Source of the DNA: DATJGR01 sp963780795
GTDB taxonomy: Bacteria; Pseudomonadota; Gammaproteobacteria; Pseudomonadales; Azotimanducaceae
Assembly: GCA_963780795.1 (NCBI GenBank)
Contig: CAWADH010000008.1
Coordinates: forward strand, 1,578,198-1,642,197
DNA length: 64,000 nucleotides
Reading direction: 5' to 3'
Below, piece after piece: positions 24,152-33,126 of the stretch. The position numbers and the translations under genes are program-made. The notes beneath the pieces were generated by a model. It searched no databases. It had not been told where the DNA came from and saw only the letters and a list, made by a program, of their open reading frames with translations. Position 1 is the first letter of the stretch, and every line of letters starts with the position of its first letter.

Positions 24152-25282
24152 TTATCGGCTGGTTCGCCGCGTCGCAGCGCGGTCGTTAGGAGCGACGACG
24201 GTCGGCGTATTCGCCGCGTCCGCAGCCGGGGGCGTGGCGGTGGTGGGCTGCTGCATCAGGCGATCGAGCGGCAGATACAGCATGTTATTGGCGCCTTTTA
24301 CGTCAACGAGGATCTTGGTCGAATGCGACAGCACCGTCTCCATTGCATCTATATACAGGCGGTCGCGCGTCACCTGCTTCGCAACCTTGTACTCGCCGAG
24401 CAGTTTGTTGAACCGTTGCGCTTCACCTTCCGCACGTGCCGTCACCTGATCGCGATATGCCTCGGCCTGCAGAATCTCTTTCTGCGCATCACCGCGCGCT
24501 TCCGGAACGATACTTTCGCGATACGCGGTCGCTTCGTTGATGACGCGCTGCTGGTCTTCCTTCGCGCGCTGCACGTCGTCGAACGCGTCCTGCACCTGCT
24601 TCGGCGGAACGCTCTGATCGATGTTCGCCTTGCTCACCAGAATGCCGGTGCCGTACCGGTTCAGGTACGTCTGCAGTCGCTCGCCCACTTCCACCGCAAT
24701 CGCCGCGCGACCTTCGGTGATGACGTCGTCCATCTGCGTGCTGCCGACCACGTGCCGCAACGCGCTTTCCGCGGCGTTCTCGAGACTGTTCTCCGGGTCG
24801 CGCACTTTCGTTGCGAAGTCGATCGGGTTGTCGATCACCCACTGCACCGTCAACGTGACGTCGACGATGTTCTCGTCCTGCGTCAGCATCAGCGCCTGGT
24901 GCTTGATCGAGTTGACGCGCGTGACGTTCACAGTCTGCACCGTGTCGATGAAACGCGGATACCAGTGCAGACCCGGCATGACGACGTCGTTCTTCACGGC
25001 GCCGAAGCGGAACACGACACCGCGTTCCTGTTGGTCGATCTGATAGAGCCCAGACAGCACGTAGATCACCACGGCAACGAGCAATACGATCAACAGCGTG
25101 CGCGGATTGATCGACGTCGGGCCCGATCCGCCGCCGGAACCGCCGGTGCGCCCGCCGAAGATGCCTGCGAGTTGACTCTGCAGTTTGCGAAACGCTTCAT
25201 CCAAATCGGGAGGACCCTGATCCGCGCCCTTCTGGCCCCAGGGGTCTTTGTCTTTATTTCCCCCAGGTTCATTCCATGCCAT
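24152..25282 (-). CDS. hflK: HflK, subunit of the FtsH regulator complex
   Basis: A 376-residue SPFH protein. The cytoplasmic N-terminus is Gly/Asp-rich and ends in GGRTGGSGGGSGP; a single membrane helix follows (TLLIVLLVAVVIYVLSGLY, about residues 63-81), then the band-7 domain (QQERGVVFRFGAVKNDVVMP, PGLHWYPRF). HflK pairs with HflC to modulate FtsH turnover of membrane proteins. A proline- and threonine-rich tail (PTTATPPAADAANTPT) extends the C-terminus. Start ATG 25282 is 15 bp after hflX. Confidence 0.97.
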   Translation of the reverse strand: MAWNEPGGNKDKDPWGQKGADQGPPDLDEAFRKLQSQLAGIFGGRTGGSGGGSGPTSINPRTLLIVLLVAVVIYVLSGLYQIDQQERGVVFRFGAVKNDVVMPGLHWYPRFIDTVQTVNVTRVNSIKHQALMLTQDENIVDVTLTVQWVIDNPIDFATKVRDPENSLENAAESALRHVVGSTQMDDVITEGRAAIAVEVGERLQTYLNRYGTGILVSKANIDQSVPPKQVQDAFDDVQRAKEDQQRVINEATAYRESIVPEARGDAQKEILQAEAYRDQVTARAEGEAQRFNKLLGEYKVAKQVTRDRLYIDAMETVLSHSTKILVDVKGANNMLYLPLDRLMQQPTTATPPAADAANTPTVVAPNDRAATRRTSR

Positions 25283-25297
25283 TCGTATCAGCCTCTG

Positions 25298-26614
25298 TTA
25301 CGGTCCGGGCGAGGGCGAGATTCTATTTACGCCCTGTGACCCTGGCAACAAAACACCGGGTTGCGCCGCGAGCCGAGCGAGCGATTGCGGATTCAGGCGC
25401 ACGGTCAACTCCATGCCGCCGTCAGCCGACGCTTGTTCGTTCAATACGGCGCCCTGTTCATAAAGCCACGAGCGTGTTTTTCCTGCGGCCGGAGACAACC
25501 GCACGCGCGTCGGCGGACTGTCGACGGTCAGCCGCTCGGTGATCGCTTCGAGCAACAGATCGATGCCGTCGCCGCGCTTCGCGCTCAACCAGACTGCAAT
25601 CGGTTCGCCGTGTGCGCCGCGGTCGATGCGCGCGGGTTCGTTAACCACATCGATCTTGTTGTACACCTCGAGCATCGGCCGCTCGTCCGCGCCGATCTCG
25701 GCAAGAACGGCGCGCACCTGCTTAGCGCGCTCCTCGTCGTCGCCGTGCATCGTCGCGTCGATGACGTGAACGAGCAGATCGGCCTGCGCCACTTCGACCA
25801 GCGTCGCTTTGAACGCTTCGACCAGGCTGTGCGGCAGATGCCGGATGAAGCCGACGGTGTCGGCCAGCACGACATCGCCCAAGCCGTTGATATCGAGCTT
25901 CCGCAACGTCGGGTCGAGTGTTGCGAACAGACGATCCTCCGCCAGCACGTGCGCTTGCGTCATCGCGTTGAACAATGTCGACTTGCCCGCGTTCGTGTAG
26001 CCGACGAGCGCCACGGTCAGCACGTCGGCGCGTTCTCGCGCGCGCCGCCCCTGCTCGCGTTGCTTGCGCACCTTCTCGAGACGCTTGTCGATTGCCTTCG
26101 CGCGATCGGACAGGATGCGCTGGTCGAGTTCGATCTGCGTCTCGCCGGCGCCGCGCAAGCCGATGCCACCTTTCTGCCGGTCGAGGTGAGTCCATCCGCG
26201 CACCAGCCGCGTCTCCGCGTGACGCAGCTGCGCCAGCTCGACCTGCAGCTGACCCTCGTGCGTTCGCGCACGCGCGCCGAAGATGTAGAGAATCAGTTCA
26301 GTGCGCGTCACGACGCGGCACTTCAGTTCCTCCTCGATGTTGCGCTGCTGCGACGGCGTCAGGTCGTGGTCGACGACGACCAGATCGGCCGAATGTTCCG
26401 CCAGCAGCGCGCGCAGCTCCTCGAGTTTGCCCGAGCCGATGAACAACCGCGCATCGGGGCGCTTGCGTCGCGCGATCAGAATCGCGAGCTGCTCGATGTC
26501 GGCGGAGCGCACCAGTTCTTCGAACTCGGCGATCTCCTCCTGCTCTTCGAGTTGAGAAAACCGCACGTGCACGAGAACGGCGCGCTGTCCGGTTTCAGGT
26601 CTGTCAAAAAACAC
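25298..26614 (-). CDS. hflX: Ribosome-associated GTPase HflX
   Basis: A 438-residue GTPase that splits stalled ribosomes after stress. The N-terminal HflX domain includes LFIGSGKLEELRALL and VVVDHDLTPSQQRN. A coiled linker follows (KRLEKVRKQREQGRRARERA), then the G domain: G1 GYTNAGKST, G3 DTVGF, G4 NKID, with the HflX-specific GGIGLRGAGETQIE upstream. The start is GTG 26614 with a weak Shine-Dalgarno. It is separated from hfq by a 168-bp spacer with several hairpins, larger than other gaps in this operon. Confidence 0.97.
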   Translation of the reverse strand: MFFDRPETGQRAVLVHVRFSQLEEQEEIAEFEELVRSADIEQLAILIARRKRPDARLFIGSGKLEELRALLAEHSADLVVVDHDLTPSQQRNIEEELKCRVVTRTELILYIFGARARTHEGQLQVELAQLRHAETRLVRGWTHLDRQKGGIGLRGAGETQIELDQRILSDRAKAIDKRLEKVRKQREQGRRARERADVLTVALVGYTNAGKSTLFNAMTQAHVLAEDRLFATLDPTLRKLDINGLGDVVLADTVGFIRHLPHSLVEAFKATLVEVAQADLLVHVIDATMHGDDEERAKQVRAVLAEIGADERPMLEVYNKIDVVNEPARIDRGAHGEPIAVWLSAKRGDGIDLLLEAITERLTVDSPPTRVRLSPAAGKTRSWLYEQGAVLNEQASADGGMELTVRLNPQSLARLAAQPGVLLPGSQGVNRISPSPGP

Positions 26615-26637
26615 TGTCGTTATCGCTCAATGGCGAT

Positions 26638-26731
26638 GCCGTCTCGCGTATCGCAACCGAGATACGGCACCGTTGGTGTGTTTGGCTTACGTACCGGGCC
26701 ACAGGCCCGTGTGTGAGGTAGGCGAACTACC
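26638..26731 (-). other. Cluster of three short hairpins between hfq and hflX
   Basis: Three inverted repeats occupy the spacer: 26638-26668 (GCCGT/ACGGC with CTCG/CGAG and a two-base bulge), 26695-26709 (perfect CGGGCC/GGCCCG with a 3-nt loop) and 26717-26731 (GGTAG/CTACC with loop GCGAA). None is followed by a T-run in the transcribed direction. They may mark RNA processing, partial attenuation or simply GC-rich spacer structure. Confidence 0.4.
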
Positions 26732-26782
26732 GTCGCTACGCGCCGCGCGCGTTAGGACGCGCCTCGTGCGCGTCAGTGCGTC

Positions 26783-27037
26783 TCAGGCTTCTGGCGCATC
26801 TTCGTCATCTCCGCTCGATGAACTCGGTAGACGGATGTTGCGTGCCGGCACCACGGTCGAGACGGCGTGCTTGTACACCATCTGACTCACCGAATTGCGC
26901 AGCAGAATCACGAACTGGTCGAACGACTCGATCTGCCCCTGGAGCTTGATGCCGTTCACCAGATAGATCGAAACGGGAACACGCTCTTTTCTCAAGGTGT
27001 TCAGATAAGGGTCTTGTAAGGAATGCCCTTTCGACAT
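26783..27037 (-). CDS. hfq: RNA chaperone Hfq
   Basis: An 84-residue Sm-like protein forming hexamers that pair small RNAs with mRNAs. The Sm core is nearly canonical: SLQDPYLNTLRKERVPVSIY, LVNGIKLQGQIESFDQFVIL, then NSVSQMVYKHAVSTVVPARN with the proximal-face YKH motif. The C-terminal tail is short and acidic (GDDEDAPEA). ATG 27037 is chosen because a perfect AGGAGG sits five bases upstream; the GTG one codon earlier is less well placed. It lies 46 bp after miaA in the classic miaA-hfq-hflX order. Confidence 0.99.
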   Translation of the reverse strand: MSKGHSLQDPYLNTLRKERVPVSIYLVNGIKLQGQIESFDQFVILLRNSVSQMVYKHAVSTVVPARNIRLPSSSSGDDEDAPEA

Positions 27038-27086
27038 CACGACCTCCTGTGTCCCTTATTCGACGGGCGCACCCGTTTTTTCATTA

Positions 27087-28040
27087 TCAGGACCGCCGTA
27101 CTATGCGGTCACCCCGTATAGATTGCAAGATTGGGCCCGCCTCTACTGCGTCGTTCAGCACGCTTTTCCCTGACCAATTGCGCAGCCACGTGCGTTGTCG
27201 CTTCGCCAACTGACGGGTTGCCGCGACCGCGCGATCGACCATCGTCGCACGGTCGATGTCGCCGCTCAGATGTTGCCAGACCTGCCGATATCCGACGGCG
27301 CGCATCGACGGCACTTCAGGCGACAGGTCGCCGCGCACCATCAACGCGCGCACTTCCTCCAGCAACCCGCCGGTCAGCATGTCGTCGAAGCGGCGTTCGA
27401 TGCGGGCGTTCACCACGTCGCGCGGCGCCTCGATCGCAAATTCGAGCAGCCGACAACCGAGCGCTTGCGCGACGCCGCCGCGCGGCTGTCGCGCCCAGAA
27501 TTCCGAGATCGGCCGACCCGACGCGGCGTAGACCTCGAGGGCGCGCAGCAGCCGCTGCGGATTGTTCGGATGGATGCCTGCGGCAGCGACCGGATCGATG
27601 CGCTGCAGTTCCCGGTGCAGTGCGGCCAGACCTTCGCGTTGGGCGCGCCGCTCGAGCTCGGCGCGGATCTCGTCGGACGTTTCCGGCAGATCGGCGATGC
27701 CGCCTTTGAACGCCTTGAAATACAGCATCGTGCCGCCGACGAGCAGCGGCAAACGCCCCGCTTCGAGCGCCGTCGCGACGCACGCGCGCGCATCGGCGAC
27801 GAACTGCCCGACCGAGTACGACTCCGCTGGATCCTTCAGATCGACGAGCCGGTGCGGATAGCGTTCGAGCACCGCCGCCGTCGGTTTGGCGGTGCCGATG
27901 TTCATGTCGCGATAGACCATCGCCGAGTCGACGCTGATGATCTCGACCGGCAACGCATCGGCAATGCGCATAGCCAGATCGGTCTTACCCGAGGCGGTCG
28001 GCCCCATCAATGTGACGATGACATCGTCCGGATGCGTCAC
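27087..28040 (-). CDS. miaA: tRNA dimethylallyltransferase
   Basis: A 317-residue enzyme adding a dimethylallyl group to A37 of tRNAs that read U-starting codons. It begins with the P-loop GPTASGKTDLAMRIADAL, then EIISVDSAMVYRDMNIGTAKP with the catalytic Asp, and contains the typical RLVDLKDPAESYS and later GYRQVWQHLSGD. Length is as expected. It is 15 bp downstream of mutL and precedes hfq. Confidence 0.98.
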   Translation of the reverse strand: MTHPDDVIVTLMGPTASGKTDLAMRIADALPVEIISVDSAMVYRDMNIGTAKPTAAVLERYPHRLVDLKDPAESYSVGQFVADARACVATALEAGRLPLLVGGTMLYFKAFKGGIADLPETSDEIRAELERRAQREGLAALHRELQRIDPVAAAGIHPNNPQRLLRALEVYAASGRPISEFWARQPRGGVAQALGCRLLEFAIEAPRDVVNARIERRFDDMLTGGLLEEVRALMVRGDLSPEVPSMRAVGYRQVWQHLSGDIDRATMVDRAVAATRQLAKRQRTWLRNWSGKSVLNDAVEAGPILQSIRGDRIVRRS

Positions 28041-28055
28041 GCACGTTGCTCGCGA

Positions 28056-29834
28056 CTATCGGCCGCGCAGAAACCGCTGATCGAGATCGCGCAGATTCTC
28101 GACTATGAACGTTGGGCGTCCGTGATTGCACTGGCCCGCGTTCTCGGTGGTTTCCATCTCGCGCAGCAGCGCGTTCATCTCGGCGATGGTGAGTTTGCGA
28201 TGTGCGCGGATCGACCCGTGGCAGGCCATCGTCGCCAGCAGATCGTCCTCGTAGTGTCGCAATCGCTCCGAGGAACCGTCGGTGCCGAGATCGGCCAGTA
28301 CGTCGGCCACGAGGTTCTCCGCATCGGAGCTCGCCAACAGCGCGGGAATGCCGCGCACGATCAGGCTCGCGGGACCGCTGCGGTCGATATCGAACCCCAA
28401 CGCGGCCAACCCTTCGCGGTGCTGTTCCGCAACCTCCGCTTCCGCCGGGCTCACGCTCATGGTGAGCGGCACCAGCAGGCGCTGCTGCTGTATTCCTTGC
28501 GACTGCGAGCGCGCCGCCTTCATCTTCTCGTACGTGATCCGTTCGTGCGCCGCGTGCATGTCGACGATGACGAGCCCATCGGCATTCTCGGCCAGAATGA
28601 AGATCTCGTGAAGCTGCCCAACGGCATAACCAAGGGGCGGTATGATTCGCTCCTCCGCGTCATACGGTTGAGCCCGCTCTTCGCGTACCGGCAGTTCATG
28701 TGCATCTGCAGATGACGACAGCGTCATCAACTGCTGCAGCGACGGCATCTCACGCGGGCGGTGTTCCGTGGAGTACTCGTGCGCGTGCGGGACGGCGCGC
28801 TCGAACCGATGCACCGGCTCCAGCGATGCGCCGGCCGGGCGCAGGTTGCGCAACGCGTGGTTCAACGCGCCAAACACGAAATCGCGAACGTTGCGCGCGT
28901 CTCTGAAGCGCACTTCGTACTTGGTGGGATGCACGTTGACGTCGACCTGGCGCGGATCGAGTTCGAGATACAGCACGAACACCGGATGACGTCCGTGAAA
29001 CAGCACATCGCGATAAGCCTGCCTGACTGCATACGCAACGATGCGATCTTTCACCGAACGACCATTGACGAAGAAGTACTGCTGGTCCGCCTGCGCGCGC
29101 GAATGCGTCGGCAGGCCGACCCAGCCGCGCAACCGCAAACCGTCGCGCTCTTCGTCGATCGGCACGCACGCGGCCGCGAATCCCGCGCCGAGCAATTGTG
29201 CGACGCGACGCAGGCCGTCCGCTTCGCTCGGCGCGAGATGCTGAATCGACGTACCGTTGCGCGTTTCGAACTCGACATCGAGCCGCGCCAGCGCAAGGCG
29301 CGTCACGATGTCGTTCAGGTGCGCAAGCTCGGTGCGTTCGGTTTTCAGGAATTTGCGGCGCGCCGGTGTGTTGTAAAACAGATCGCTGACGTCGACCGTC
29401 GTGCCGCGCGGATGCGCCGCCGGGCCAACGCGCGCTTCCGATGCGCCGTCCACGTCGATGCGCGAACCGTTTTCCGCATCGGCGGTTCGACTGCTGATCG
29501 ACAGCTTCGCAACCGACGCGATACTCGCGAGCGCTTCACCTCTGAAACCGAGCGTCGCAACGCCTTCGAGATCGTCGGCCACGCCGATCTTGCTAGTTGC
29601 ATGCGGACACACCGCGAGCTGCAGATCGTCGGCGTGAATGCCGACGCCGTCGTCGGACACCCGCACCCGCTTCACGCCGCCTTGTTCGACCGTCAGCACG
29701 ATCCGTCGCGCCTGCGCATCGAGACTGTTCTCGATCAGCTCTTTGACGATCGAGGCCGGCCGCTCGACCACCTCGCCCGCTGCGATCTGGTTCGCGACGA
29801 ACGACGACAACCTCTTGATGCGGGCGCGGCTCAA
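28056..29834 (-). CDS. mutL: DNA mismatch repair protein MutL with endonuclease motif
   Basis: A 592-residue GHKL ATPase that links MutS recognition to downstream repair. N-terminal ATP motifs are VKELIENSLDAQ, SDDGVGI and LGFRGEALASIASV, with a C-terminal dimerisation domain. At residues 425-436 it has DMHAAHERITYE, which fits the DQHA(X)2E(X)4E metal-site consensus apart from Met for Gln. E. coli MutL lacks it, but nicking MutL proteins carry it. This implies that strand nicking is done by MutL itself. ATG 29834 overlaps the amidase stop by four bases. Confidence 0.98.
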   Translation of the reverse strand: MSRARIKRLSSFVANQIAAGEVVERPASIVKELIENSLDAQARRIVLTVEQGGVKRVRVSDDGVGIHADDLQLAVCPHATSKIGVADDLEGVATLGFRGEALASIASVAKLSISSRTADAENGSRIDVDGASEARVGPAAHPRGTTVDVSDLFYNTPARRKFLKTERTELAHLNDIVTRLALARLDVEFETRNGTSIQHLAPSEADGLRRVAQLLGAGFAAACVPIDEERDGLRLRGWVGLPTHSRAQADQQYFFVNGRSVKDRIVAYAVRQAYRDVLFHGRHPVFVLYLELDPRQVDVNVHPTKYEVRFRDARNVRDFVFGALNHALRNLRPAGASLEPVHRFERAVPHAHEYSTEHRPREMPSLQQLMTLSSSADAHELPVREERAQPYDAEERIIPPLGYAVGQLHEIFILAENADGLVIVDMHAAHERITYEKMKAARSQSQGIQQQRLLVPLTMSVSPAEAEVAEQHREGLAALGFDIDRSGPASLIVRGIPALLASSDAENLVADVLADLGTDGSSERLRHYEDDLLATMACHGSIRAHRKLTIAEMNALLREMETTENAGQCNHGRPTFIVENLRDLDQRFLRGR

Positions 29835-31117
29835 CTTGGCGGGCTCCGCTTCTGCTGACGATACGCCAGCGTCGTACCGGGCGGCGCATGTCGCTGCGCA
29901 TACTCGCTGACGCCTTTGAAGATCGCCTGCGCGACTTTTCGCTGATAAGCGACCTGCGACAGGCTGCGCGCCTCTCTCGCGTTCGACAGATAGCCGGTTT
30001 CGACCAGAATGGACGGAATGTCAGGCGACTTCAGCACCACGAAGCCGGCCTGTTCGACGTGATCGCGATGCAACTGAGTGAAGTCGTTCAGCGCTTCGAG
30101 CACGGCCGATCCGGCCTCGATGCTGGCCGAACGATTGCCATCCATCGACAGATCGAGCAGCACGTGCGCGAGCAGCGCGTCTTTGTCGTCGAGGCTGACG
30201 TCGCCGGCACCGCCGATCAGGTCGGACGCGTTCTCCTTCTCGGCGAGCCAGCGCGCCGTTTCGCTGGTGGCGCCTTTGGCGGATAGCGTGTACACCGATG
30301 CGCCGCGCGCGTCAGGCCCGGAAAACGCGTCGGCGTGAATCGACACGAACAGATCGGCGCGCTGGTTGCGCGCCACGGTCGTGCGCTGGCGCAGCGTGAG
30401 GTAGTAGTCGCCTTTGCGAGTCAGCGCGCCGCGATAACCCGACGCACTGTTGAACAGGCGCTCCAGCTCCTTTGCGATCGCCAGCGCGATGCGTTTCTCC
30501 TGCACCTTGCCGACGCCGATCGCGCCGGGATCCTGTCCGCCGTGACCGGCGTCGATGGCGACGATGAAGTCGCGCAGCGGACCTTCGGCCGCGCTCGCTT
30601 CGCTGCGGCCAGCCTTCGTCTTCGGTATCGCCGGCGCCGCTGCAACGGACGCAGGCGAAGGAGGCGCCGCCTTCACCGGCGCGGTTCGACTGGTCGTAGC
30701 GCCGGGCGACCCGTTACGCAGCTCGACGATCAACCGGTCGCCGCCCGATGTCGGCGACGCAATCATGTATGCGTTCGGCTGCAATCGATCGGCCACGTCG
30801 ATGACGATCCGATAGCCTGCGCCGTCGCGCGGGCCGCCGCGAATGCCGGTGACGTCGTTACCGCTCACCTTCGCATCGCCGACGTTGAAGCCGCCGCGCG
30901 GGCGCGAGTTGTCGAGGTCGACCACCACACGGTGTGGACTTTCGAGCGTGAACACCTGGAATGGAACGCGCGCCGATACGTCGAAGACGACACGCGTGTT
31001 GCCGCTGTCGGGTTGCACCGCCACTGCATCGATGGTCGCCGAGAACGCCGGGGACGCGAGCAGGAGCGCGGAGCAGAACGCGAGACGATCAGCGAGATGT
31101 CGGAGCCGAACCTTCAT
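29831..31117 (-). CDS. amiB: N-acetylmuramoyl-L-alanine amidase (AmiB/AmiC type)
   Basis: A 428-residue periplasmic cell-wall hydrolase. A signal peptide (LLLASPAFSATIDAV) is followed by an AMIN septal-targeting domain (about 25-130), a Pro/Ala-rich linker and an Amidase_3 domain. The zinc ligands are visible in VAIDAGHGGQDPGAIG, in the following Glu and in VSIHADAF; the catalytic Glu is in PSILVETGYLSN. No LysM domain follows the catalytic domain. The name follows the tsaE-amiB-mutL order of enterobacteria. Its start overlaps the tsaE stop by four bases. Confidence 0.95.
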   Translation of the reverse strand: MKVRLRHLADRLAFCSALLLASPAFSATIDAVAVQPDSGNTRVVFDVSARVPFQVFTLESPHRVVVDLDNSRPRGGFNVGDAKVSGNDVTGIRGGPRDGAGYRIVIDVADRLQPNAYMIASPTSGGDRLIVELRNGSPGATTSRTAPVKAAPPSPASVAAAPAIPKTKAGRSEASAAEGPLRDFIVAIDAGHGGQDPGAIGVGKVQEKRIALAIAKELERLFNSASGYRGALTRKGDYYLTLRQRTTVARNQRADLFVSIHADAFSGPDARGASVYTLSAKGATSETARWLAEKENASDLIGGAGDVSLDDKDALLAHVLLDLSMDGNRSASIEAGSAVLEALNDFTQLHRDHVEQAGFVVLKSPDIPSILVETGYLSNAREARSLSQVAYQRKVAQAIFKGVSEYAQRHAPPGTTLAYRQQKRSPPS

Positions 31118-31575
31118 CCACGGTTTCCAGTCGCCGCGCGATCGTCGAATGTCTGCTCGATGATTCTGCCGTCGTTCTCCACCCGTATCCTAACGACCCT
31201 GTTCGGCCGCGGCAGTCGTCCGAACGCCCTCTCCGGCCACTCGACGAGCTTGATCGCGCGTTCGCCAAGCAGATCGTCGAGGCCGATGTACTCTAGCTCT
31301 TCGGCATCCCTGATTCTATAAAAGTCAAAGTGATACACGCGGTGCGACGCGAACTCGTACGGTTCCACCAGCGTGTAAGTCGGGCTCTTCACGTGGCCCG
31401 AAAATCCGAGGCCGCGCAGAATGCCGCGCGCCAGCGTCGTCTTTCCCGCTCCGAGTTCGCCTTCGAGGAACACCAGTTCGTCGCCCGCCATCTCTTGCGA
31501 CATGGCAGCGCCGTATTCGAGCATCGCCGCCTCGCCGAGCACGAACTCAGTTCGCGCGTTCATTCGGGCGTTCAT
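31114..31575 (-). CDS. tsaE: tRNA t6A-synthesis ATPase TsaE
   Basis: A 153-residue P-loop ATPase needed with TsaB, TsaC and TsaD for N6-threonylcarbamoyl-adenosine at tRNA position 37. Walker A is GELGAGKTTLARG, and the conserved SPTYTLVEPYE and VYHFDFYRI follow; VEWPERA is near the end. ATG 31575 overlaps the nnrD tail by 29 bp. The N-terminus repeats MNAR twice, so the exact start is uncertain by four codons. Confidence 0.97.
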   Translation of the reverse strand: MNARMNARTEFVLGEAAMLEYGAAMSQEMAGDELVFLEGELGAGKTTLARGILRGLGFSGHVKSPTYTLVEPYEFASHRVYHFDFYRIRDAEELEYIGLDDLLGERAIKLVEWPERAFGRLPRPNRVVRIRVENDGRIIEQTFDDRAATGNRG

Positions 31576-33079
31576 TGAGGATCGCGCGCAGTTCGGTCAC
31601 CAGATCGGTGGCGAGCAGCCCAATGCGTCCGTGACGCTCCGCGATGCGATCCGCGGCGAAGCTGTGCAGGCACGCGCCCACGGCGGCGGCATCCGTCGCG
31701 CTCAGTCGTTGCGCCATGAGACCGGCCACCACGCCGGTCAACACGTCGCCCATGCCAGCAGTCGCCATGCCTGGATTACCGTGCAGGCAGACACCGAGAC
31801 GATCAGCGCCCGCGACAATCGAACCGGCGCCTTTCAAAATCACCGCGCCGTTGGACGAGCGGGCGACGAGCGCAGCAGCCGCGGCAAAGCGGTCCCGTTG
31901 GATGTCGGCGACGGTGTTTCCCAGCAAGCCGGCGGCCTCGGCGACATGCGGCGTCAGCACCATCGGCGCACTTCCCGCGTCGACGCGGTGCTGCGCCAAC
32001 AGATGCAGACCGTCCGCATCGACCACCATCGGTTTGCCCGCTTGCAATACGCGTTCGAGCAACGCGCGTCCCCAATCGGCGCGACCGAGCCCCGGGCCGA
32101 TCGCGATCACGCTCGCGCGCTCGATCAACGCATCGAGGCCGTTGGCGTCGGTAACGCCTTTCACCATGATCTCGGGCCGGCGCGCGAGCACGGCGGGCAC
32201 GTGTTCCGGTCGGGTGACGACGCTGACGAGTCCGGCGCCGACGCGCAGCGCGGCTTCTGCCGCCATCGCAACGGCACCACCCATACCGAGGTCGCCGCCG
32301 ACGATCAGCGCATGCCCGGACTGATGTTTGTATGCGGTCTCGGCGCGTTGCGGAATGAGGCGTCGCAGCGCGCTCCACTGCAGTGCCGCGATGCCGCCGA
32401 TTTCGCGATGGCAGTCGTCCGGTACGCCCAGCGTGTCGAGCACAATGTCGCCGGTGTAGTCCGGTCCGCTGCCGGTCACGAGCCCGCGCTTCACGCCGAT
32501 GAAGGTGACCGTGACGTGGGCGCGCACGGCACACCCGAGCACGCCGCCGGTGTCGGCGCTGAGGCCCGACGGAATGTCCAGCGCCAGTACCGGCTTCGCC
32601 GCCGCGTCGATCCGCTCGATCGCCCGCGCGAAGGCGGGCCGCACCTCGCCGCTGGCGCCGGTGCCGAGCAACGCATCGACGATCACCGTGCCGCGGCTTC
32701 GAAACACGGGTGTTTCACCGGCCACTTCTTCGATCGCCACACCGAGACCGACGGCCCAGTCGCGGGCGAGCGCCGCATCGCCGCGGAGTTCGGACGCGCT
32801 CCCCAGCTGGATGAGTTGCACATCGACGCCGCTGGTGCGCGCGCAGCCCGCCACGATGTAACCGTCGCCGGCGTTGTTGCCGCGACCGCACACGACGGTG
32901 ATCGCTGCGACGCCGGGCCAGCGCTGCTGCAACGTCGACCATGCGGCACGCCCGGCACGCTTCATCAACACGATGCCGGGAATGCCGTGGCGTTCGATCG
33001 CCAGTCGATCGAGCGCGCGCGACTCTGCGGCCGTGAACAGACGGTCGAACGCTGCGCCTGAAAAACGATCGAGAGACAC
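31547..33079 (-). CDS. nnrD: Bifunctional NAD(P)H-hydrate epimerase/dehydratase
   Basis: A 510-residue fusion repairing hydrated NAD(P)H. The N-terminal YjeF/NnrE epimerase half (about 1-215) contains VVCGRGNNAGDGYIVA and VDALLGTGASGEV. The C-terminal NnrD dehydratase half (about 225-500) includes ALIVGGDLGMGGAVAMA, IGPGLGR and NPGMATAGMGDVLTGVVAGL, the ADP-binding loop. The start is GTG 33079 with AGGTGA upstream. It is the first gene of the leftward operon; a TATAAT on this strand lies about 40 bp upstream. Confidence 0.97.
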   Translation of the reverse strand: MSLDRFSGAAFDRLFTAAESRALDRLAIERHGIPGIVLMKRAGRAAWSTLQQRWPGVAAITVVCGRGNNAGDGYIVAGCARTSGVDVQLIQLGSASELRGDAALARDWAVGLGVAIEEVAGETPVFRSRGTVIVDALLGTGASGEVRPAFARAIERIDAAAKPVLALDIPSGLSADTGGVLGCAVRAHVTVTFIGVKRGLVTGSGPDYTGDIVLDTLGVPDDCHREIGGIAALQWSALRRLIPQRAETAYKHQSGHALIVGGDLGMGGAVAMAAEAALRVGAGLVSVVTRPEHVPAVLARRPEIMVKGVTDANGLDALIERASVIAIGPGLGRADWGRALLERVLQAGKPMVVDADGLHLLAQHRVDAGSAPMVLTPHVAEAAGLLGNTVADIQRDRFAAAAALVARSSNGAVILKGAGSIVAGADRLGVCLHGNPGMATAGMGDVLTGVVAGLMAQRLSATDAAAVGACLHSFAADRIAERHGRIGLLATDLVTELRAILNERPNERAN

Positions 33080-33118
33080 GGCTCACCTGAACGAAGAGGG
33101 ACCAGACCACGCGCCGGC

Positions 33119-33126
33119 ATTATAGT
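33119..33126. promoter_or_regulatory. Symmetric -10 region between nnrD and queG
   Basis: The octamer ATTATAGT reads TATAAT on the minus strand (33124 to 33119) and TATAGT on the plus strand (33121-33126). The minus-strand copy is a perfect -10 consensus and would start nnrD transcription near 33112, 33 bases before its GTG. The plus-strand copy could serve queG. The -35 regions are weak. A shared bidirectional promoter is inferred. Confidence 0.45.
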
